Source: Nitzschia sp. DOCU1 (Eukaryota > Bacillariophyta > Bacillariophyceae > Bacillariales > Bacillariaceae). Taken from it: DNA of 64,000 nt. A program made the translations under genes and the position numbers. Each line of letters opens with the position of its first letter. The first letter of the stretch is position 1. The stretch lies in contig OX595999.1 in NCBI GenBank assembly GCA_951394045.1, positions 1,612,001 to 1,676,000 on the forward strand, given 5' to 3'. This document shows, piece by piece, positions 61,566 to 64,000 of this stretch. The notes under the pieces are model-generated. The model searched no databases, was not told the origin of the DNA, and worked only from the letters and a program-made list of their open reading frames with translations.

Positions 61566-64000
61566 ATGCATAATCATAAGGACGAGTTATCCTATTACAA
61601 AGTCTCTGAAAGAGCAGGTGGGAAACGCAAAAATTGCGGATGTGACGAAGTTTTCGTTTTCCACGAGCAACGCGATGGGGCACGACATGCGCGCCCATCC
61701 GTCTATATACCGTCCGAGCCGGGCGAGGTCTTCGCCTCATTGGACCAATGCATTAATTACCGTATCGCGGCGGAATCGCACGCGACAACACGACTGTACA
61801 ACCGGAGCTCACCAAAACGCCAGAAAACCGCGCCAGACGAAATTCCGTACTGTTTCGCGCAAATTAACACGCGCCTAGGCAAGGCCAAGGCGGCAGCGTT
61901 GACGACGCTACTAGACACCGGAGCATCACGAGGACTGATCTCCGAGAAACATGTCAAGAAACTACGTGTCAGGACGACACCATCGAGAACCACCTTCACG
62001 ACAGCTGGAGGTGTCGTCGAGACACACCGCGAAGTAAAAATCCAGTTTAAACTTCCGGAATTTCATGCCAATAGGGTGATTGAATGGGTCTTCCAGGTGA
62101 CATCCGACCTTGGCAACTACGACATGATCATTGGCAGAGATCTTCTGCGAGAACTAGGTGTCAAGTTCGACTTCAAGACAAGGGAAGTCGAATGGGACTC
62201 AGCTGCTATAGCAATGAAGATATATGGCGAGACGCCCGACGAAGACGCCTGGCAGGCCGACGCAGATGGTGGTGCCAAGTCTATTAAACAAATCTTAGAC
62301 GCTAAATATGCCCCAGCGGACATTCCGCAGAAAATCTCCGAGATGGACCATCTGTCGGAAGAAGATAAATCCGCCCTCGAGACGCTTCTTCAGAAACATG
62401 AGACGCTCCTTGACGGCACGCTCGGCACTTGGAAAGGCGAGCCCTATGATATCGAGCTAAAGCCTAATGTCACGCCATATCATGCGAGGCCATATCCAGT
62501 GCCGAAGGCATATGAACAGACGCTACGCGACGAGGTCGATCGCCTCTGCGCAGTCGGCGTACTAAAGAAAGTTAACCGCTCTGAATGGGCGGCACCGTCG
62601 TTCATCATACCAAAGAAGGACAAGACGGTACGATTCATAAACGACTTTCGCGAGCTCAACAAGCGAATCAAGCGGAAGCCATTCCCGCTACCAAAGATAC
62701 AAGAGCTACTGTTAAAACTAGAAGGTTTTCAGTACGCTACTAGTTTAGACCTAAACATGGGCTACTACCATGTGGAACTTAGTCCGAACGCAAAGAAACT
62801 TTGCACTCTCGTCTTCCCATGGGGAAAATATGAGATGCAGCGACTACCTATGGGACTCAGCAATAGCCCCGATATCTTCCAGGAAAAGATGTCGTCGCTG
62901 TTCGCAGACCTAGAGTACATACGTACGTACATAGACGATCTTCTAGTACTTACTAAGGGTAGTTACCTAGACCACCTAGAGAAACTCGACGTGGTACTAC
63001 AACGTCTGAAAGACACGGGACTCAAGGTGAACATCAAGAAGTCCTTCTTCGCGAAAGCGGAGCTCGAATACCTTGGCTACTGGATTACCCGCGACGGCAT
63101 CCAACCAGTAGCAACCAAAGTGCAAGCAATCCAAGCCATGCTCGCACCGCGCAATAAAAAGGAACTACGCGCTTTCATCGGTATCGTGAATTATTATCGC
63201 GACATGTGGGTGCGCCGTTCGCACATCCTCGCCCCGCTCGCATCACTTACGTCGAAAACAGCTAAGTGGGAGTGGACCGGCGCGCACCAAGAGGCATTTG
63301 ACACGATGAAGAAAATAATAAGTAAGGAGGTTCTCCTAACTTACCCGAACTTTCATCTACCGTTTGATATACATACTGACGCGAGCGACACGCAGCTTGG
63401 CGCGGTCATCTCGCAGAACGGTAAGCCTATCGCGTTCTATAGTCGCAAACTCAATCCCGCGCAGACACGGTATACTACTACCGAGCGGGAACTACTAGCT
63501 ATTGTAGAGACACTCAAGGAGTTCCGTACGATTCTCCTAGGTCAACAGATTCGCGTCTACACCGACCACAAGAATCTAACCTATAAAAACTTCAATACCG
63601 AACGCGTTATGCGCTGGCGACTCATCCTCGAAGAGTATGGTCCCGAACTCGTCTACGTTCGAGGTGAGACGAATGTAGTAGCGGACGCTCTTAGTCGACT
63701 TGGTAAGGACGAAAAGCCCTTTACCGAGGCCAATTTCGCAGAGTACTTTGGGGGCGACGAACTACCTGAAAGCGTCTTCCCCCTTACCTACAAGTACATT
63801 ATGCGACATCAGCGAAAAGATACCGCGCTGCTCCAAAAGGCAGCGTTGGACAGTAGATATAGTGTAAAGGTTTTTCGTGGGGGCGGTAAGAAACGTCCTC
63901 TAGTAGTTAGAGATGGTGAGATAGTTATTCCGCAGTCACTCCAACGCCGATGCGTTGAGTGGTACCACGAGACACTGTGTCATCCGGGCGAGACCCGAAC
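61566..64000 (+). CDS. pol: pol polyprotein of the outer element, 3' partial
   Basis: Open from the ATG at 61566 to the window edge (about 811 codons), reaching the integrase zinc region. It differs from the inner pol by only a handful of residues that I could spot (for example V to A, I to T, F to L and two K to E), with no stop. Protease, RT (YIDDLLV) and RNase H motifs are all present. As in the inner copy, it lies in the same frame as gag after a single TGA. Because the gag of this element is split, pol may no longer be expressed from its LTR. Confidence 0.92.
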   Translation, partial: MHNHKDELSYYKVSERAGGKRKNCGCDEVFVFHEQRDGARHARPSVYIPSEPGEVFASLDQCINYRIAAESHATTRLYNRSSPKRQKTAPDEIPYCFAQINTRLGKAKAAALTTLLDTGASRGLISEKHVKKLRVRTTPSRTTFTTAGGVVETHREVKIQFKLPEFHANRVIEWVFQVTSDLGNYDMIIGRDLLRELGVKFDFKTREVEWDSAAIAMKIYGETPDEDAWQADADGGAKSIKQILDAKYAPADIPQKISEMDHLSEEDKSALETLLQKHETLLDGTLGTWKGEPYDIELKPNVTPYHARPYPVPKAYEQTLRDEVDRLCAVGVLKKVNRSEWAAPSFIIPKKDKTVRFINDFRELNKRIKRKPFPLPKIQELLLKLEGFQYATSLDLNMGYYHVELSPNAKKLCTLVFPWGKYEMQRLPMGLSNSPDIFQEKMSSLFADLEYIRTYIDDLLVLTKGSYLDHLEKLDVVLQRLKDTGLKVNIKKSFFAKAELEYLGYWITRDGIQPVATKVQAIQAMLAPRNKKELRAFIGIVNYYRDMWVRRSHILAPLASLTSKTAKWEWTGAHQEAFDTMKKIISKEVLLTYPNFHLPFDIHTDASDTQLGAVISQNGKPIAFYSRKLNPAQTRYTTTERELLAIVETLKEFRTILLGQQIRVYTDHKNLTYKNFNTERVMRWRLILEEYGPELVYVRGETNVVADALSRLGKDEKPFTEANFAEYFGGDELPESVFPLTYKYIMRHQRKDTALLQKAALDSRYSVKVFRGGGKKRPLVVRDGEIVIPQSLQRRCVEWYHETLCHPGETR

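Larger units (their letters stand above)
54033..64000 (+). mobile_element. Ty3/gypsy retrotransposon, outer copy, split and 3' partial
   Basis: 5' LTR 54033-54566, first part of gag 54620-55374, then a complete younger element (55375-61104), then the rest of gag and pol up to the right edge. The four bases CAAA occur on both sides of the insertion, as expected for a target duplication. The 3' LTR is outside the window. Confidence 0.93.

Noticed and set aside
1..64000. tRNA or rRNA genes
   Set aside because: I looked for B-box-like GGTTCGAATCC and conserved rRNA blocks on both strands; the few GTTCGA occurrences lack a matching A box and acceptor stem.

Overview
The window looks like nuclear DNA of a diatom or a close ochrophyte relative, most likely a pennate diatom; the species cannot be named from sequence alone. 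The grounds are long, mostly intronless eukaryotic genes with a few short GT-AG introns (71-119 bp), a secondary-plastid targeting presequence with an ASAFAP-like cleavage motif (THA/F), a DGDG synthase, EF-hand/transmembrane, F-box and leucine-rich-repeat families, stramenopile-type DDE transposase remains, and Ty3/gypsy retrotransposons. There are no operons, ribosome binding sites or CRISPR arrays. Several long reading frames open at GTG or TTG; for these the first conserved ATG was taken as the start.

Layout. 1-9.4 kb: a repeat protein with four lipocalin-like modules (open at the left edge), a bestrophin-type anion channel, a Golgi-type sulfotransferase and a thioredoxin-fold protein that lacks the catalytic cysteines. 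9.7-17.2 kb: a minus-strand cluster of two near-identical GT25-like/GT31 glycosyltransferase genes with duplicated pseudogene pieces and extra C-terminal cassettes between them. 19.2-25.3 kb: an EF-hand/TM protein (one intron), a serine-rich low-complexity protein and a small diatom-type protein. 27.7-36.4 kb: a giant HOOK-like coiled-coil protein, a plastid DUF2358-SOUL protein and an LRR protein; the last two are divergent, with a MITE-like element between them. 36.4-46.9 kb: a tandemly duplicated module (small disordered protein convergent with an F-box protein). The second copy is preceded by a 2.16-kb DNA transposon that has perfect 29-bp inverted repeats, a 5-bp target duplication and a related empty site nearby. 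47.2-52.6 kb: a DGDG synthase with a myristoylation-type N terminus, a small gene of uncertain exon structure and a helicase-associated-domain protein with one intron. 52.6-54.0 kb: satellite-like short repeats. 54.0 kb to the right edge: a Ty3/gypsy element split by a younger complete copy of the same family (55,375-61,104).

The genes do not form one pathway. Several concern membranes and the secretory or plastid systems (bestrophin, sulfotransferase, glycosyltransferases, DGD, DUF2358-SOUL). The right half is accessory DNA shaped by tandem duplication and transposition. The observations most worth checking are the gag and pol frames of the retroelement separated by one in-frame UGA, the self-nested insertion, the DNA transposon with its subterminal repeat arrays, the glycosyltransferase C-terminal cassettes, and the decaying F-box copy with a 19-bp poly-C tract.
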